From Paludibacteraceae bacterium (GTDB lineage Bacteria; Bacteroidota; Bacteroidia; Bacteroidales; Paludibacteraceae), in contig JAFVBR010000023.1 of the NCBI GenBank assembly GCA_017479885.1, forward strand, positions 1-32,758: a DNA stretch of 32,758 nucleotides. Direction: 5' to 3'. The notes under the pieces were generated by a model. It was not told the DNA's origin. It did no database searches and saw nothing but the letters and a program-made list of their open reading frames with translations. Below are positions 1 to 10,679 of the stretch, one piece after another; the stretch's first letter is position 1; every line of letters begins with the position of its first letter. Position numbers and translations under genes: made by a program.

Positions 1-14
1 AAAATTATACAACA

Positions 15-389
15 ATGGCAGATCTTAAAGCTTTTGCTGAACAATTGGTAAACCTTACGGTTAAAGAAGTTAACGAACTCGCTCAGATTCTGAAAGACGA
101 GTATGGTATTGAACCCGCTGCTGCAGCTGTAGCTGTTGCAGGTCCCGCAGCCGCTGCTGCTCCTGTAGAGGAAGAGAAGACATCGTTTGATGTAGTTCTC
201 AAAGCTCCCGGTGCTGCAAAGCTCCAGGTGGTTAAAGCAGTGAAAGAGCAGACCGGTCTTGGCCTGAAAGAGGCTAAGGATCTGGTTGACGGTGCTCCTT
301 CTGTTATCAAGGAAGGTCTTGACAAAGCAGCTGCTGAGGCTCTCAAGAAGGCTCTTGAGGATGCCGGTGCAGAGGTTGAACTCAAGTAA
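15..389 (+). CDS. rplL: 50S ribosomal protein L7/L12
   Basis: This 124-residue protein forms the flexible stalk of the large ribosomal subunit that recruits and stimulates translation GTPases. Three family features are visible: an N-terminal dimerisation helix region (about residues 1-33), an Ala/Pro-rich hinge (about 35-52, many consecutive Ala), and the compact C-terminal domain with the signature [17 protein letters not shown] around residues 84-100. Length matches the usual 120-128 residues. The ATG at 15 follows an A/T-rich leader without a Shine-Dalgarno, as expected in Bacteroidetes. The gene is first in the rplL-rpoB-rpoC run; rplJ, which normally precedes it, would lie just outside the window. 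A strong hairpin follows the stop codon. Confidence 0.98.
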   Translation: MADLKAFAEQLVNLTVKEVNELAQILKDEYGIEPAAAAVAVAGPAAAAAPVEEEKTSFDVVLKAPGAAKLQVVKAVKEQTGLGLKEAKDLVDGAPSVIKEGLDKAAAEALKKALEDAGAEVELK

Positions 390-420
390 TAAACTTCTGA
401 CCAAGTACCGCCAGGTACAA

Positions 421-453
421 GGTATAGAACCCGAATCGGGTTCTATACCTTTT
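421..453 (+). terminator. Terminator/attenuator between rplL and rpoB
   Basis: A perfect 12-bp stem (421-432 with 438-449, loop GAATC) is followed directly by TTTT. It lies 31 nt after the rplL stop and is a textbook intrinsic terminator shape. Because rpoB follows without an obvious strong promoter, the hairpin probably acts as a partial terminator that lowers rpoBC expression relative to ribosomal protein genes, as the rplL-rpoB attenuator does in E. coli. The rest of the gap (454-625) is A/T-rich; I see no clear TAnnTTTG box in it. Confidence 0.8.
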
Positions 454-625
454 CGTCTAAAATAGCAGTATATATTAAAAACTGCTAAAATCAAGCGGAT
501 AGTGCCGACAATTACTAATAAATATTAATGCTTCAAATATATTAACTCAAGGCCTATCGCATTCATATTTTGTTATTTATAAGTTAGGATATTCTATATT
601 TAACAATTATATAAAACCATTATTT

Positions 626-3600
626 ATGGCTTCAATCAAAAAAACAGAAAGAGTCAACTTTGCTACGATTCAGAAGCAGATGCCTTATCCTGATTTTCTG
701 GATATCCAGTTGAAATCGTTCAAGGAGTTTTTCCAGATGGATTCGTCACCTGAGCAGCGTCGTCAAGAAGGACTCTACAAAGTGTTTTCCGAGAACTTTC
801 CCATTACGGATACCCGGAATAACTTTATTCTTGAATTCCTCGATTATTTCGTGGATCCTCCCCGCTACACCATTGAAGAATGTCTGCAGCGCGGACTAAC
901 TTACAGCGTGCCTTTGAAGGCCAAACTCAAGCTCTCCTGCACCGATCCCGATCATGAGGACTTTGCGACAGAGGTACAGGATGTATTTCTGGGAACCATC
1001 CCATACATGACTCCGAAGGGCACCTTTGTAATCAACGGTGCAGAGCGCGTGGTAGTAAGTCAGCTTCACCGTTCGCCGGGTGTGTTCTTCGGAACAAGCC
1101 GCCATACCAACGGAACCCAGTTGTATTCAGCCCGTATTATTCCGTTCCGCGGTTCGTGGATTGAGTTTGCCACCGACATCAGCAACGTGATGTATGCTTA
1201 CATTGACCGTAAGAAGAAACTGCCTGTCACCACATTGCTTCGTGCCATAGGTTTCGAGAGCGACAAGGATATTCTTGACTGCTTCGGACTGGCCGAGGAA
1301 GTGAAGGTAAGCAAAGCGTCTCTGAACAAACTTATAGGTCGCAAACTTGCAGGTAAGGTGCTCAAACCATGGAGAGAAGACTTCGTGGACGAGGACACCG
1401 GCGAGGTGGTTACCATAGAGCGTAATGAAGTGATAATAGAGCGTGACGAGGAGCTGAACAAGGACAACATTCAGGCTATCATTGATTCGGGTGCGAAGAC
1501 AATTCTTCTTTATCCCGAGGAGCAGAGCAAGAATGACAACAGCATCATCTTCAACACTCTTCAGAAAGACCCGACCAACTCGGAGAAAGAGGCTGTGCTC
1601 TATATCTATCGCCAGCTGCGCAATGCCGAGCCTGCCGATGACAATACAGCCCGTGAGGTGATCAACGGTCTGTTCTTCTCGGAGAAACGTTATGACCTGG
1701 GAGATGTAGGCCGCTACAGAATCAACCGCAAGCTCAATCTTGATATTCCTGTTGACACCCGCGTGCTTACCAAAGAGGATATAATCGAGATTATCAAATA
1801 TCTGATAGAACTTATCAATTCGAATGCTGAAGTTGATGATATCGACCACCTGAGCAACCGTCGTGTCCGCACCGTAGGCGAGCAGTTGTACAACCAGTTC
1901 GGTATAGGTCTGGCACGTATGTCCCGTACAATCCGCGAGCGTATGAACGTTCGCGACAACGAGGTGTTTGCTCCTACCGACCTTATCAACGCAAAGAGCA
2001 TATCTTCCGTTATCAACAGTTATTTCGGAACGAATGCCCTTTCACAGTTCATGGACCAGCAGAACCCGTTGGCAGAAATCACTCACAAGCGCCGTATGTC
2101 GGCTCTCGGTCCCGGCGGTTTGAGTCGTGACCGTGCAGGATTCGAGGTTCGTGACGTACACTATACCCATTATGGCCGTCTGTGCCCGATTGAGACACCT
2201 GAAGGTCCGAACATCGGTCTTATCTCATCTCTCTGTATATATGCCAAAATCAACAATCTCGGTTTCATAGAGACACCTTACCGCAAGGTGGAGGATTCTG
2301 TGGTTGACCTGTCAGACAACGGCGTAGTTTACATGACAGCAGAGGACGAGGAGAAGCATATTGTTGCTCAGGGTAACGCTCCTCTTGATGAGAACGGTCA
2401 TTTCGTTCGCGACAAGGTAAAAGCACGTTACGAGGCTGATTTCCCGGTAGTGGGACCCGACCAGATTACCCTGATGGACGTTGCTCCTTCGCAGATTGCC
2501 TCTATTGCTGCAGCACTTATTCCGTTCCTCGAGCACGACGATGCCAACCGTGCATTGATGGGTTCGAACATGATGCGCCAGGCAGTTCCTCTGATTACTT
2601 CGGAGGCTCCGATTGTAGGTACAGGAATAGAAGGCCAATTGATTCAGGATTCACGCACACAACTTGTTGCAGAAGGCAACGGCGAAGTGTTGTATGTGGA
2701 TGCAGACACTATCAGAATCAAGTATGACCGTACGGAACAGGAAGAGTTCATCAGCTTCGAGCCTTCAGTGAAGGAATACAGTATTCCCAAGTTCCAGCGT
2801 ACAAACCAGAACACCACTATTGACCTGCACCCAATCGTCCGCAAAGGCGACAAGGTGGTAGCCGGTCAGATAATGACGGAAGGTTTTGCTACCCAGAACG
2901 GCGAGCTGGCTCTCGGCAAAAACCTCAAGGTTGCATATATACCTTGGAAAGGTTACAACTATGAGGATGCTATCGTGCTGTCGGAGCGCATAGTACGCGA
3001 AGACATGTTCACTTCAGTCCACGTGGTAGAGCAACTTCTCGAGGTTCGTGAGACAAAACGCGGATACGAAGAGTTCACTTCCGACATACCCAATGTCAGC
3101 GAAGATGCAACGAGAGACCTTGATGAGAACGGTATAGTACGCATAGGCGCACGCATTGAGCCGGGCGACATCATTATAGGCAAGATTACTCCCAAGGGCG
3201 AAAGCGACCCGTCACCTGAAGAGAAACTTCTGAAGGCTATCTTCGGTGACAAGGCAGGCGACGTGAAGGATGCTTCGCTCAAGGCATCACCTTCACTGTC
3301 CGGTATAGTAATCGGCAAACGTTTGTATCAGAAAGCCAACAAGGACCGTAAAGAGAAGCAGGACGACAAACTGCGTCTGGCAGAGATGCAGGCTGAGTTT
3401 GATGCTCAGGTTGCCGAGCTGAAAGAGCAACTTGTAGAGAAACTGCTTGTTCTCACCGACGGAAGGCCTTCAGCAGGCGTTAAAGATTTCATGGGTACCG
3501 ACATCATCTCGCGCAACAGCCGCTTCACACGTGAACGTCTGGAGATGATTGACTACAACTCAGTAATGCTTGCACGCTGGACATTTGACGAGGAGCAGAA

Positions 3601-4438
3601 CGCTCTGATCCGTCAGTGCATACTCAACTATATAAAGAAATACAAAGAGTATGACGCACAACTGAAACGCCGTAACTTCGACCTCACCATCGGTGACGAA
3701 CTTCCGAACGGAATCATCCAGATGGCAAAGGTATATATAGCCAAGAAACGCAAGATCCGCGTAGGTGACAAGATGGCAGGCCGCCACGGTAACAAGGGTA
3801 TTGTCAGCAAGATTGTACGCGTGGAAGATATGCCTTTCCTCGCCGACGGAACACCTGTTGACATAGTTCTGAACCCGCTGGGTGTGCCTTCACGTATGAA
3901 CCTTGGTCAGATTTTCGAGGCAGTGCTCGGTTGGGCAGGTCGCGAACTTGGTGTGAAATTCGCCACTCCTATCTTCGACGGTTGCACAATGGACAACCTG
4001 AACGAATGGACCGACAAGGCAGGACTTCCTCGTGCAGGCAAGACCTATCTGTATGACGGTGGTACAGGCGAGATGTTCGACCAGCCTGCAACAGTGGGTG
4101 TAACCTACTTCATGAAGTTAGGTCACATGGTTGACGACAAGATGCACGCCCGTTCGATTGGTCCTTACAGCTTGATAACCCAGCAACCTCTTGGAGGTAA
4201 GGCTCAGTTCGGCGGACAGCGTTTCGGTGAGATGGAGGTTTGGGCTCTTGAGGCTCACGGCGCCGCTCACGTGCTGCAAGAGATACTGACAGTGAAGTCT
4301 GACGACGTTAACGGTCGTGCCCGTACTTACGAGGCAATAGTAAAGGGTGAGCCTATGCCCACACCGGGATTGCCTGAATCGCTCAATGTGCTGCTGCACG
4401 AACTGCAAGGTCTGGCACTATCAATAAATATGGATTAA
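626..4438 (+). CDS. rpoB: DNA-directed RNA polymerase subunit beta
   Basis: This 1270-residue protein is the beta subunit of RNA polymerase, which with beta' forms the catalytic cleft. Full-length homology is obvious. The rifampicin pocket lies at about residues 473-492 and includes [10 protein letters not shown] and [13 protein letters not shown]. The positions equivalent to E. coli D516, H526 and S531 are D477, H487 and S492, so no classical rifampicin-resistance substitution is seen. [17 protein letters not shown] follows downstream. The C-terminal region has the conserved [20 protein letters not shown] segment and ends [21 protein letters not shown]. The ATG at 626 gives the typical [12 protein letters not shown] start of Bacteroidetes RpoB. 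It is followed after 91 nt by rpoC. Confidence 0.99.
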   Translation: MASIKKTERVNFATIQKQMPYPDFLDIQLKSFKEFFQMDSSPEQRRQEGLYKVFSENFPITDTRNNFILEFLDYFVDPPRYTIEECLQRGLTYSVPLKAKLKLSCTDPDHEDFATEVQDVFLGTIPYMTPKGTFVINGAERVVVSQLHRSPGVFFGTSRHTNGTQLYSARIIPFRGSWIEFATDISNVMYAYIDRKKKLPVTTLLRAIGFESDKDILDCFGLAEEVKVSKASLNKLIGRKLAGKVLKPWREDFVDEDTGEVVTIERNEVIIERDEELNKDNIQAIIDSGAKTILLYPEEQSKNDNSIIFNTLQKDPTNSEKEAVLYIYRQLRNAEPADDNTAREVINGLFFSEKRYDLGDVGRYRINRKLNLDIPVDTRVLTKEDIIEIIKYLIELINSNAEVDDIDHLSNRRVRTVGEQLYNQFGIGLARMSRTIRERMNVRDNEVFAPTDLINAKSISSVINSYFGTNALSQFMDQQNPLAEITHKRRMSALGPGGLSRDRAGFEVRDVHYTHYGRLCPIETPEGPNIGLISSLCIYAKINNLGFIETPYRKVEDSVVDLSDNGVVYMTAEDEEKHIVAQGNAPLDENGHFVRDKVKARYEADFPVVGPDQITLMDVAPSQIASIAAALIPFLEHDDANRALMGSNMMRQAVPLITSEAPIVGTGIEGQLIQDSRTQLVAEGNGEVLYVDADTIRIKYDRTEQEEFISFEPSVKEYSIPKFQRTNQNTTIDLHPIVRKGDKVVAGQIMTEGFATQNGELALGKNLKVAYIPWKGYNYEDAIVLSERIVREDMFTSVHVVEQLLEVRETKRGYEEFTSDIPNVSEDATRDLDENGIVRIGARIEPGDIIIGKITPKGESDPSPEEKLLKAIFGDKAGDVKDASLKASPSLSGIVIGKRLYQKANKDRKEKQDDKLRLAEMQAEFDAQVAELKEQLVEKLLVLTDGRPSAGVKDFMGTDIISRNSRFTRERLEMIDYNSVMLARWTFDEEQNALIRQCILNYIKKYKEYDAQLKRRNFDLTIGDELPNGIIQMAKVYIAKKRKIRVGDKMAGRHGNKGIVSKIVRVEDMPFLADGTPVDIVLNPLGVPSRMNLGQIFEAVLGWAGRELGVKFATPIFDGCTMDNLNEWTDKAGLPRAGKTYLYDGGTGEMFDQPATVGVTYFMKLGHMVDDKMHARSIGPYSLITQQPLGGKAQFGGQRFGEMEVWALEAHGAAHVLQEILTVKSDDVNGRARTYEAIVKGEPMPTPGLPESLNVLLHELQGLALSINMD

Positions 4439-4447
4439 AATGTGAAA

Positions 4448-4510
4448 CTGGTGAATTGGTGAACTGGTGAACTGAAACGATGTTACAATTCCACGATTCA
4501 ACAATTCCAC
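4448..4510 (+). repeat. Short tandem repeats in the rpoB-rpoC gap
   Basis: Three 8-bp units of the form [CT]TGGTGAA lie at 4448-4471. They are followed by a 10-bp direct repeat ACAATTCCAC at 4485-4494 and 4501-4510 (16 bp apart). Together these fill most of the 91-bp rpoB-rpoC spacer. The repeats do not encode anything visible. They belong to the general pattern of short intergenic repeats in this window. Confidence 0.75.
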
Positions 4511-4529
4511 AATTAACCGACATAAAATT

Positions 4530-7500
4530 ATGGCTTTCAAACAAGATAATAAAACAAGCAAAGGTTTCAATAAGATTACTATTGGTCTTGCTTCTCCCGA
4601 AGAGATTCTCCGCCTCTCGAGTGGTGAAGTGCTGAAACCCGAAACTATCAACTATCGTACCTACAAGCCTGAGCGAGACGGTTTGTTCTGCGAGCGCATT
4701 TTCGGTCCTACCCGTGACTACGAATGCCATTGCGGCAAGTACAAACGTATCCGCTACAAAGGCATAGTGTGCGACCGTTGCGGTGTGGAGGTTACGGAGA
4801 AGAAAGTGCGTCGTGAGCGTATGGGTCATATCCAACTGGTGGTTCCCGTTGCTCATATATGGTACTTCCGTTCGCTGCCCAACAAGATGGGTTACCTGCT
4901 TGGTATGCCGACCAAGAAACTCGACAGCATTATTTATTATGAGAAGTATGTGGTAATACAAAGCGGTGTTCTCGAAGGACAAGAGTTCGGCGAAGGACTG
5001 ACTGTGGAAAACAACATGCTGCTCTCCGAGGACGAGTATCTGGAACTGATGGACAAACTGCCTCAGGGCAATCAGTCGCTCGAGGATACCGATCCTCAGA
5101 AGTTCATTGCCAAGATGGGTGCGGAAGCAGTATATGACCTGCTTTGCCGTATCGACCTCGATGCTTTGAGCTACGAGCTTCGCGACAGGGCTTCCAAAGA
5201 TTCTTCGCAACAGCGTAAGACCGAGGCTCTGAAACGTCTGCAGGTAGTTGAGTCGTTCCGTGCTTCGAAGGGCAAGAACCGTCCCGAATGGATGATTCTG
5301 AAGATAATTCCCGTCACTCCTCCTGAGCTCCGCCCGTTGGTACCTCTGGATGGCGGACGCTTTGCAACCAGCGACTTGAACGATCTCTATCGTCGCGTCA
5401 TTATCAGAAACAACCGTCTGAAACGACTTATTGAAATAAAGGCTCCCGAAGTGATTCTGCGCAACGAGAAGCGTATGCTCCAGGAGGCAGTTGACTCTCT
5501 GCTCGACAACTCGCGCAAGAGCACTGCCATCAAGAGCGATGCCAACCGTCCGCTGAAGTCACTGAGTGACTCGCTGAAAGGCAAACAAGGCCGTTTCCGT
5601 CAGAACCTGCTTGGTAAGCGTGTTGACTATTCGGCACGTTCGGTTATCGTTGTAGGTCCGGAACTGAAGATGCACGAGTGCGGTCTGCCTCAGGATATGG
5701 CTGCCGAACTTTACAAGCCTTTTGTTATCCGCAAACTTATAGAGCGCGGTATAGTGAAGACAGTGAAGTCCGCCAAGAAGATTATCGACCGCAAAGACCC
5801 CATCATCTGGGAGATTCTTGAGCACGTAATGGAAGGACATCCCGTACTGCTTAACCGTGCTCCTACACTTCACCGTTTGGGTATTCTCGCATTCCAGCCC
5901 CGCATGATTTCGGGTAAGGCTATTCAGTTGCACCCGCTGGCATGTACCGGTTTCAATGCCGACTTCGACGGTGACCAGATGGCAGTGCACCTCCCGCTGA
6001 GCAATGAGGCTATACTTGAAGCCCAACTGCTTATGCTGGGTTCGCACAACATCCTCAACCCTGCCAACGGTGCTCCTATCACCGTTCCATCGCAGGATAT
6101 GGTGCTTGGTCTGTACTACATCACCAAAGAGCGTGCAGGCGCAAAGGGCGAAGGACTGATATTCTATTCTCCCGAAGAGGCTGAGATTGCCCTCAACGAG
6201 AAGAAAGTTGACATGCATGCCAAAATCAAGGTTCGTACACGCGACATCGTTGACGGTCAGGAGGTAACACGTATCATTGATACCACTCCCGGTAGAATAC
6301 TTGTCAACCGTTATGTACCTGAAGAGGTGGGTTTCGTCAATGTAGTATTGAAGAAAAACACTCTGCGTGATATCATCGGTAACGTAATCAAGACTTGCGG
6401 TGTGGCACGTACGGCTCAGTTCCTCGACGACATCAAGAACCTCGGTTACCAGATGGCGTTCAAGGGAGGTCTGTCGTTCAACCTCAACGACATCATCATC
6501 CCGCCTGAGAAAGAGAGTCTGGTCGCTGAAGGAAACCAGGAAATAGAAGAGATTACCTTCAACTACAACAACGGACTTATCACCAACAACGAGCGTTACA
6601 ACCAGGTGATTGACACATGGACCCACGTTGATACCAACCTTACCCAGGTATTGATGAAAGAGATGGCCCAGGCCGACCAGGGATTCAATGCAGTGTTCAT
6701 GATGATGGACTCGGGTGCCCGTGGTTCAAAGCAGCAGATCAAGCAGCTGAGCGGTATGCGTGGACTTATGGCCAAACCGCAGAAAGCAGGTGCCGAAGGC
6801 GGTCAGACCATTGAGAACCCTATTCTTTCCAACTTCAAGGAAGGTCTGTCAGTGCTTGAGTACTTCATCTCTACCCACGGTGCACGTAAAGGTCTTGCCG
6901 ATACCGCTCTTAAGACTGCGGATGCAGGTTATCTGACCCGTCGTCTGGTTGACGTCAGCCACGATGTGATTATCACCGAAGAGGACTGCGGTACACTGCG
7001 CGGACTTACCGCTACCGAGATAAAGAAGAACGAGAACGTGGTGGCATCGCTTTACGACCGTATACTCGGCCGTGTGAGTGTTCACGATGTATATGACCCG
7101 ATTACCGGCGAATTGTATGTTGCTGCCGGAGATGAGATTCGCGAAGACGCAGCCGAGAAGATAGAGAAATCGGCTATCGAGTCGGTGGAAATACGTTCGG
7201 TACTCACCTGCGAGGCCAAACATGGTGTTTGCGCCAAGTGCTACGGACGTAACCTTGCTACCGGTCGTCTGGTAGAGAAGGGCGAAGCAGTGGGTGTGAT
7301 TGCCGCTCAGTCGATCGGTGAGCCCGGTACACAGCTTACTCTTCGTACATTCCACGTCGGTGGTGTGGCAGGTAACGTTGCAACCGAGTCGAGCTATACA
7401 CTCAAATACGACGGTATAGTAGAACTGGAAGAACTCCGTACAGTCAAGACTGAAAGCGACACCATCGTAGTAAGCCGTCAGACCGAACTGCGTCTGCGTG

Positions 7501-8816
7501 ACGAGAAGACAGGTGTTGTCCTCACTACATTCAACATACCTTATGCAGCCAAACTGTTTGTTGAAAACGGCAAGAAGTACGAGAAGGGCACTCTGATTTG
7601 CGAGTGGGATCCTTTCAACGCAACTATCGTTATCGAAAACAACGGTAAAGTCCGCTATGAGGACGTGCTGGAGAATGTGACAGCCAAGACTGAGACCGAT
7701 GAGACAACAGGTTTAAAAGAGACCATCATCATCGACTCGAAGGACAAAACCAAGATGCCTACCGCTCACATCGTTGACAAGGACGGCAATATTGTACGCA
7801 CATACAACCTGCCTCTCAATGCCCACTTGCAGATTAAGGACGGTGACAACGTGAAGGTTGGTGACTTGCTGATCAAGATTCCGCGTACCGTAGGTAAAGC
7901 AGGCGATATCACCGGTGGTCTGCCTCGTGTAACCGAACTCTTTGAAGCACGCAACTCCAGCAATCCTGCCATCGTGAGCGAGATTGACGGTGAAGTAACC
8001 TTCGGCAAAATCAAACGCGGTAACCGCGAACTGACTGTTACCTCGCGTCTGGGTGAGGAGAAGAAATATCTCATTCCTCTGTCCAAACAGATTCTTGTTC
8101 AGGAGAACGACTTCGTACGTGCAGGTACTCCGCTCAGCGACGGTGCTGTCACTCCCGACGACATCCTTGCCATCAAGGGTCCCACCGCTGTGCAGGATTA
8201 TATTGTCAACGAGGTTCAGGACGTCTATCGTCTGCAGGGTGTGAAAATCAACGACAAGCACTTTGAGATTATCGTTCGCCAGATGATGCGCAAGGTTGAG
8301 ATTCTCGACCCGGGTGACACCCGTTTCCTTGAGAAACAACTTGTTGACAAGAACGACTTCCTTGAGGAGAACGACCGTATCTGGGGCAAGAAAGTGGTGG
8401 TAGATGCCGGTGACTCGGAGAACCTGCATGCAGGTCAGATAGTTGCTCCGCGCAAACTCCACGATGAGAACTCAAGCCTCAAACGCCGTGACAAGAAACT
8501 TGTTGAAGTGCGCGACGCTATGCCTGCCACTTCCGCCCAGGTGCTGCAGGGTATCACCCGTGCCGCATTGGGTACCAAGTCGTTTATGTCCGCCGCTTCC
8601 TTCCAGGAGACCAACAAGGTGCTCAACGAGGCTGCTATCAACGGCAAGGTTGACTATCTTGAGGGCATGAAGGAGAACGTTATCTGCGGTCATCTGATTC
8701 CTGCAGGTACGGGTCTGCGCGAGTTCAAGCAGATTGTAGTCCACAACAGAGAGGACTATGAGCGCCTGCTTGCACAGCGTGCCGCCAACGAGGCTGAAGA
8801 AACCGACGAAGAGTAA
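4530..8816 (+). CDS. rpoC: DNA-directed RNA polymerase subunit beta'
   Basis: This 1428-residue protein is the beta' subunit of RNA polymerase and carries the active-site magnesium ligands. The catalytic motif NADFDGDQM is at residues 476-484, with D478, D480 and D482 as metal ligands. The N-terminal zinc site is C66, C68, C81 and C84 (ECHCGKYKR and CDRCG). The second zinc site is C820, C894, C901 and C904 ([11 protein letters not shown]). The bridge-helix/trigger-loop region includes [19 protein letters not shown]. The C-terminus holds the usual region that packs against omega and ends in an acidic tail ([10 protein letters not shown]). The ATG at 4530 gives the conserved MAFKQDNKT start. 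A terminator follows. Confidence 0.99.
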   Translation: MAFKQDNKTSKGFNKITIGLASPEEILRLSSGEVLKPETINYRTYKPERDGLFCERIFGPTRDYECHCGKYKRIRYKGIVCDRCGVEVTEKKVRRERMGHIQLVVPVAHIWYFRSLPNKMGYLLGMPTKKLDSIIYYEKYVVIQSGVLEGQEFGEGLTVENNMLLSEDEYLELMDKLPQGNQSLEDTDPQKFIAKMGAEAVYDLLCRIDLDALSYELRDRASKDSSQQRKTEALKRLQVVESFRASKGKNRPEWMILKIIPVTPPELRPLVPLDGGRFATSDLNDLYRRVIIRNNRLKRLIEIKAPEVILRNEKRMLQEAVDSLLDNSRKSTAIKSDANRPLKSLSDSLKGKQGRFRQNLLGKRVDYSARSVIVVGPELKMHECGLPQDMAAELYKPFVIRKLIERGIVKTVKSAKKIIDRKDPIIWEILEHVMEGHPVLLNRAPTLHRLGILAFQPRMISGKAIQLHPLACTGFNADFDGDQMAVHLPLSNEAILEAQLLMLGSHNILNPANGAPITVPSQDMVLGLYYITKERAGAKGEGLIFYSPEEAEIALNEKKVDMHAKIKVRTRDIVDGQEVTRIIDTTPGRILVNRYVPEEVGFVNVVLKKNTLRDIIGNVIKTCGVARTAQFLDDIKNLGYQMAFKGGLSFNLNDIIIPPEKESLVAEGNQEIEEITFNYNNGLITNNERYNQVIDTWTHVDTNLTQVLMKEMAQADQGFNAVFMMMDSGARGSKQQIKQLSGMRGLMAKPQKAGAEGGQTIENPILSNFKEGLSVLEYFISTHGARKGLADTALKTADAGYLTRRLVDVSHDVIITEEDCGTLRGLTATEIKKNENVVASLYDRILGRVSVHDVYDPITGELYVAAGDEIREDAAEKIEKSAIESVEIRSVLTCEAKHGVCAKCYGRNLATGRLVEKGEAVGVIAAQSIGEPGTQLTLRTFHVGGVAGNVATESSYTLKYDGIVELEELRTVKTESDTIVVSRQTELRLRDEKTGVVLTTFNIPYAAKLFVENGKKYEKGTLICEWDPFNATIVIENNGKVRYEDVLENVTAKTETDETTGLKETIIIDSKDKTKMPTAHIVDKDGNIVRTYNLPLNAHLQIKDGDNVKVGDLLIKIPRTVGKAGDITGGLPRVTELFEARNSSNPAIVSEIDGEVTFGKIKRGNRELTVTSRLGEEKKYLIPLSKQILVQENDFVRAGTPLSDGAVTPDDILAIKGPTAVQDYIVNEVQDVYRLQGVKINDKHFEIIVRQMMRKVEILDPGDTRFLEKQLVDKNDFLEENDRIWGKKVVVDAGDSENLHAGQIVAPRKLHDENSSLKRRDKKLVEVRDAMPATSAQVLQGITRAALGTKSFMSAASFQETNKVLNEAAINGKVDYLEGMKENVICGHLIPAGTGLREFKQIVVHNREDYERLLAQRAANEAEETDEE

Positions 8817-8834
8817 TTCTACTCTCATATAAAG

Positions 8835-8870
8835 CAAAGAAACCTCTCTATATAGGGAGGTTTCTTTGTG
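8835..8870 (+). terminator. Intrinsic terminator of the rpoBC operon
   Basis: A 14-bp stem with one G-T pair (8835-8848 with 8855-8868) closes a TATATA loop, 19 nt after the rpoC stop. The 3' arm contains TTTCTTTG. It ends the rplL-rpoB-rpoC transcript. Confidence 0.85.
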
Positions 8871-8943
8871 TTGTATTGCAATTGCAGAGTTCTCTGTCAG
8901 TAGGTGCAGACCCGAGAAATCTACCCGATGTCATATTCTCTAG

Positions 8944-9040
8944 TATTACTGTCCGATAAAACTTTTTGAGCCGTTAAAAAAACGGGGCTGATTCCTTTGT
9001 GGAGTCAGCCCTTTTGATTTACTTTTATCGGACAGCAATA
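8944..9040. mobile_element. MITE-like inverted-repeat element or IS remnant
   Basis: A 97-bp element is bounded by 18-bp inverted repeats (8944-8961 and 9023-9040) that match at 17 of 18 positions. The inner 13 bp, CTGTCCGATAAAA, are perfect. Inside is a second hairpin: an 11-bp stem with one G-T pair (8985-8995 with 9001-9011) followed by TTTTGATTT, which could work as a plus-strand terminator backing up the rpoC terminator. No transposase is encoded. A clear target-site duplication is not visible. The shape fits a miniature inverted-repeat element or the end-joined remnant of an insertion sequence; the family cannot be named from sequence alone. Confidence 0.5.
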
Positions 9041-9180
9041 AATATCTTATAGTTATTTTCTCCGTGTTAGTTAAAAAGTGCCCCATTTTCAGGGACGAAT
9101 TGTCCGCCGTGGTAATATCATTGTAAATACCATTCTCCTCACTCTTCACCTGCTCTGCCTGCACTCTGCTCATGTTTTGC
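9041..9180. other. Intergenic stretch without a supported gene
   Basis: This completes the 450-bp gap between rpoC and the next gene. A minus-strand open frame of 78 codons (9182-8946) runs through it and through the inverted-repeat element. It has no recognisable domain, and its 3' half is simply the repeat, so I do not call it a gene. It may be sequence belonging to the same mobile-element remnant. Confidence 0.5.
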
Positions 9181-9217
9181 AAATAAAAATACTCAAATGC
9201 TTGGCATTTGAGTATTT
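9181..9217 (-). terminator. Minus-strand terminator of the DUF3298 gene
   Basis: A perfect 14-bp stem (9187-9200 with 9204-9217, 3-nt loop) is followed on the minus strand by TTATTT. It lies about 50 nt beyond the stop codon of the minus-strand lipoprotein gene and is its intrinsic terminator. Confidence 0.8.
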
Positions 9218-9266
9218 GGGCGGATAGGATGTCGTAGTTGTTATCTGTTGTGCCGTGGGTTGTGGC

Positions 9267-10076
9267 TTACTTCTTCAGATAATCCTTGATAAGTGAGCGG
9301 TCAAGAGTGATTTCTGTCTCACCGTAAACGTAAGGTGCAATCTCGTAAGGATTGAAGAGATATGTGACTGCGTCATCGGTGAGCGCGAAGTTGCCGTTGG
9401 GATGAATGGAGTCGAACTCGAAGCCTGCATCCAGAAAGTCTTGTCTGCTGTGGAACTCTTCCGACTGCTCAATCAGTGTATTCTGCAGGAGTCGTGCAAC
9501 AGGCTGCTCAAACCCCTCGCGGAAGATGTCGCTTTCTGTCAGCAGTCGTCCTGTCTGTGTGTCGTAGTTGAAGAACATACGTGTGTTTACTCCGTGTGCA
9601 CCTCCCATGTAAACATATTGCTCGAGTTCGTAGGTGAGGACGCAAATATCGCCGGCAGTCTTGCAGTTGCCGAACCACGTGACTCTGCCTGTAGTAACCT
9701 GTTCTTCGGACAGTGAAGCGGCGAACTCGTCTTCTTCCTGCCGTAGTTTCTCGGCGTATGCGCGGTTGTTAGCCATGTATTCTTCGCGTGAGAAAGCCAC
9801 GTACTTGTTGATAGCCTCTTGCAGTGGCACATTCTTATACTCGTCAGAGAAGATGCGGGAGATGATATCTTGTTGTATGCGAGCGAGCGCCTCCTTGTTG
9901 TCCAGAAGAGTGGGGAACTCTATTTCGTAGGACAGAGAGAGGCTGTCGTTGCAGGCATCAGTCAGGCAGAATGACTTTGTGAAACTGATTTGCTCTGTTT
10001 CAATCAGGTGTTTTGGGTTGCATGATGCAAGCAACAGGCAGAGCACGGCGGTTGCTAAGAACAGATGTTTATTCAT
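9267..10076 (-). CDS. DUF3298/RsiV-like lipoprotein
   Basis: This 269-residue protein is predicted to be an exported lipoprotein. It has a short basic N-terminus, a hydrophobic stretch and the lipobox LLASC with Cys19. The remainder resembles the DUF4163/DUF3298 arrangement found in RsiV-type proteins: an N-terminal region starting near YEIEFPTLLDNKE, then the hallmark YVYMGGAHGVNTRMFFNYD segment and a C-terminal region that ends with NPYEIAPYVYGETEITL. In Bacillus RsiV this fold is the extracytoplasmic part of an anti-sigma factor that binds lysozyme, but here there is no membrane-spanning anti-sigma segment and no sigma factor gene next to it. A direct regulatory role is therefore not supported. 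It has its own terminator downstream and 7-bp repeats upstream. Confidence 0.8.
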   Translation of the reverse strand: MNKHLFLATAVLCLLLASCNPKHLIETEQISFTKSFCLTDACNDSLSLSYEIEFPTLLDNKEALARIQQDIISRIFSDEYKNVPLQEAINKYVAFSREEYMANNRAYAEKLRQEEDEFAASLSEEQVTTGRVTWFGNCKTAGDICVLTYELEQYVYMGGAHGVNTRMFFNYDTQTGRLLTESDIFREGFEQPVARLLQNTLIEQSEEFHSRQDFLDAGFEFDSIHPNGNFALTDDAVTYLFNPYEIAPYVYGETEITLDRSLIKDYLKK

Positions 10077-10086
10077 AACGTTTTAC

Positions 10087-10135
10087 GTTTCAGGTTTCAA
10101 GTTTCAAGTTTCAGGTTTCAGGTTTCAGGTTTCAG
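10087..10135. repeat. 7-bp tandem repeat, seven units
   Basis: Seven consecutive 7-bp units GTTTCA[AG] occupy 10087-10135 without any interruption. The array starts 10 bp upstream of the minus-strand lipoprotein start codon. It therefore lies in that gene's presumed leader or promoter region, where unit gain or loss could alter expression. Confidence 0.9.
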
Positions 10136-10144
10136 TTCTTGATA

Positions 10145-10178
10145 CTTAAGATTCTTAAGATGACTTAAGTCACTTAAG
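10145..10178. repeat. Cluster of four CTTAAG palindromes
   Basis: CTTAAG occurs at 10145, 10154, 10164 and 10173, spaced 9-10 bp, close to one helical turn. The longer string CTTAAGATTCTTA found here recurs at 21472-21484, and another CTTAAG lies at about 18532 between parA and parB. All three copies are intergenic. Confidence 0.7.
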
Positions 10179-10197
10179 ATTCTGCAAGCACCCTAAA

Positions 10198-10230
10198 CTA
10201 AAAAAGTCCCTCTCAAGGGGGAGGGGCTTC
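10198..10230 (-). terminator. Minus-strand terminator after ssb
   Basis: Read on the minus strand, AAGCCCCTC pairs with GAGGGACTT (one mismatch) and is followed by TTTTT. It lies 13 nt beyond the ssb stop and closes that transcript. Confidence 0.75.
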
Positions 10231-10242
10231 GGTTGTTATTAT

Positions 10243-10671
10243 TTAGAAGATGAAGTCGCTGTCAGGGTTGGTTTGCACAGGTTCTTCGGCAGCTCTAACC
10301 TCGTCTTGCTGAGGGTGCTGCTGTTGCTGCGTCTGCTGCGGACGGTAGAGCACCTGAATGTTTTCTGCCACAATCTCGGTGCGCTGTTTTTGTTGCCCGT
10401 CTTTCTCCCAACGTCTGGTCTGAAGTTTGCCTTCCACATAGATTTTCATACCTTTCCTGAGGTATCTCTCCGACCATTCGGCAAGATTGCGGAAAAGGAC
10501 GATGTTGTGCCACTCTGTTCTGTCAGGTACTTGTGTGCCGTTCTGCATGATGTAGCCGCGTTCGGTTGTTGCCAGATTAAAGTTGGCGATTGCTACGCCA
10601 CGGTCAAGGTAACGTACTTCGGGATCATTGCCAACGTTACCAATAAGAATTACTTTGTTTACTGATGACAT
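10243..10671 (-). CDS. ssb: Single-stranded DNA-binding protein
   Basis: This 142-residue protein binds single-stranded DNA during replication, recombination and repair. It starts MSSVNKVILIGNVGNDPEVR, the classic OB-fold entry, and continues with VAIANFNLATTERGY and TEWHNIVLFRNLAEW, all diagnostic of bacterial SSB. A Gln-rich linker (about residues 113-126) leads to an acidic tip ending DSDFIF, a variant of the usual C-terminal DDDIPF-type tail that recruits partner proteins. Size is normal for Bacteroidetes SSB. The gene is transcribed from a promoter shared back to back with the next gene and ends at its own terminator. Confidence 0.97.
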   Translation of the reverse strand: MSSVNKVILIGNVGNDPEVRYLDRGVAIANFNLATTERGYIMQNGTQVPDRTEWHNIVLFRNLAEWSERYLRKGMKIYVEGKLQTRRWEKDGQQKQRTEIVAENIQVLYRPQQTQQQQHPQQDEVRAAEEPVQTNPDSDFIF

Positions 10672-10679
10672 AATAAATG

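Noticed and set aside
1127-1849. Long antisense open frame within rpoB (240 codons) and similar ones in rpoC
   Set aside because: They are shadows of strongly biased codon use in highly conserved genes and have no independent protein signature.
8946-9182. Minus-strand open frame of 78 codons between rpoC and the lipoprotein gene
   Set aside because: Its 3' half is the inverted-repeat element itself, there is no recognisable domain, and no promoter box was found; it is more likely mobile-element remnant sequence than a gene.
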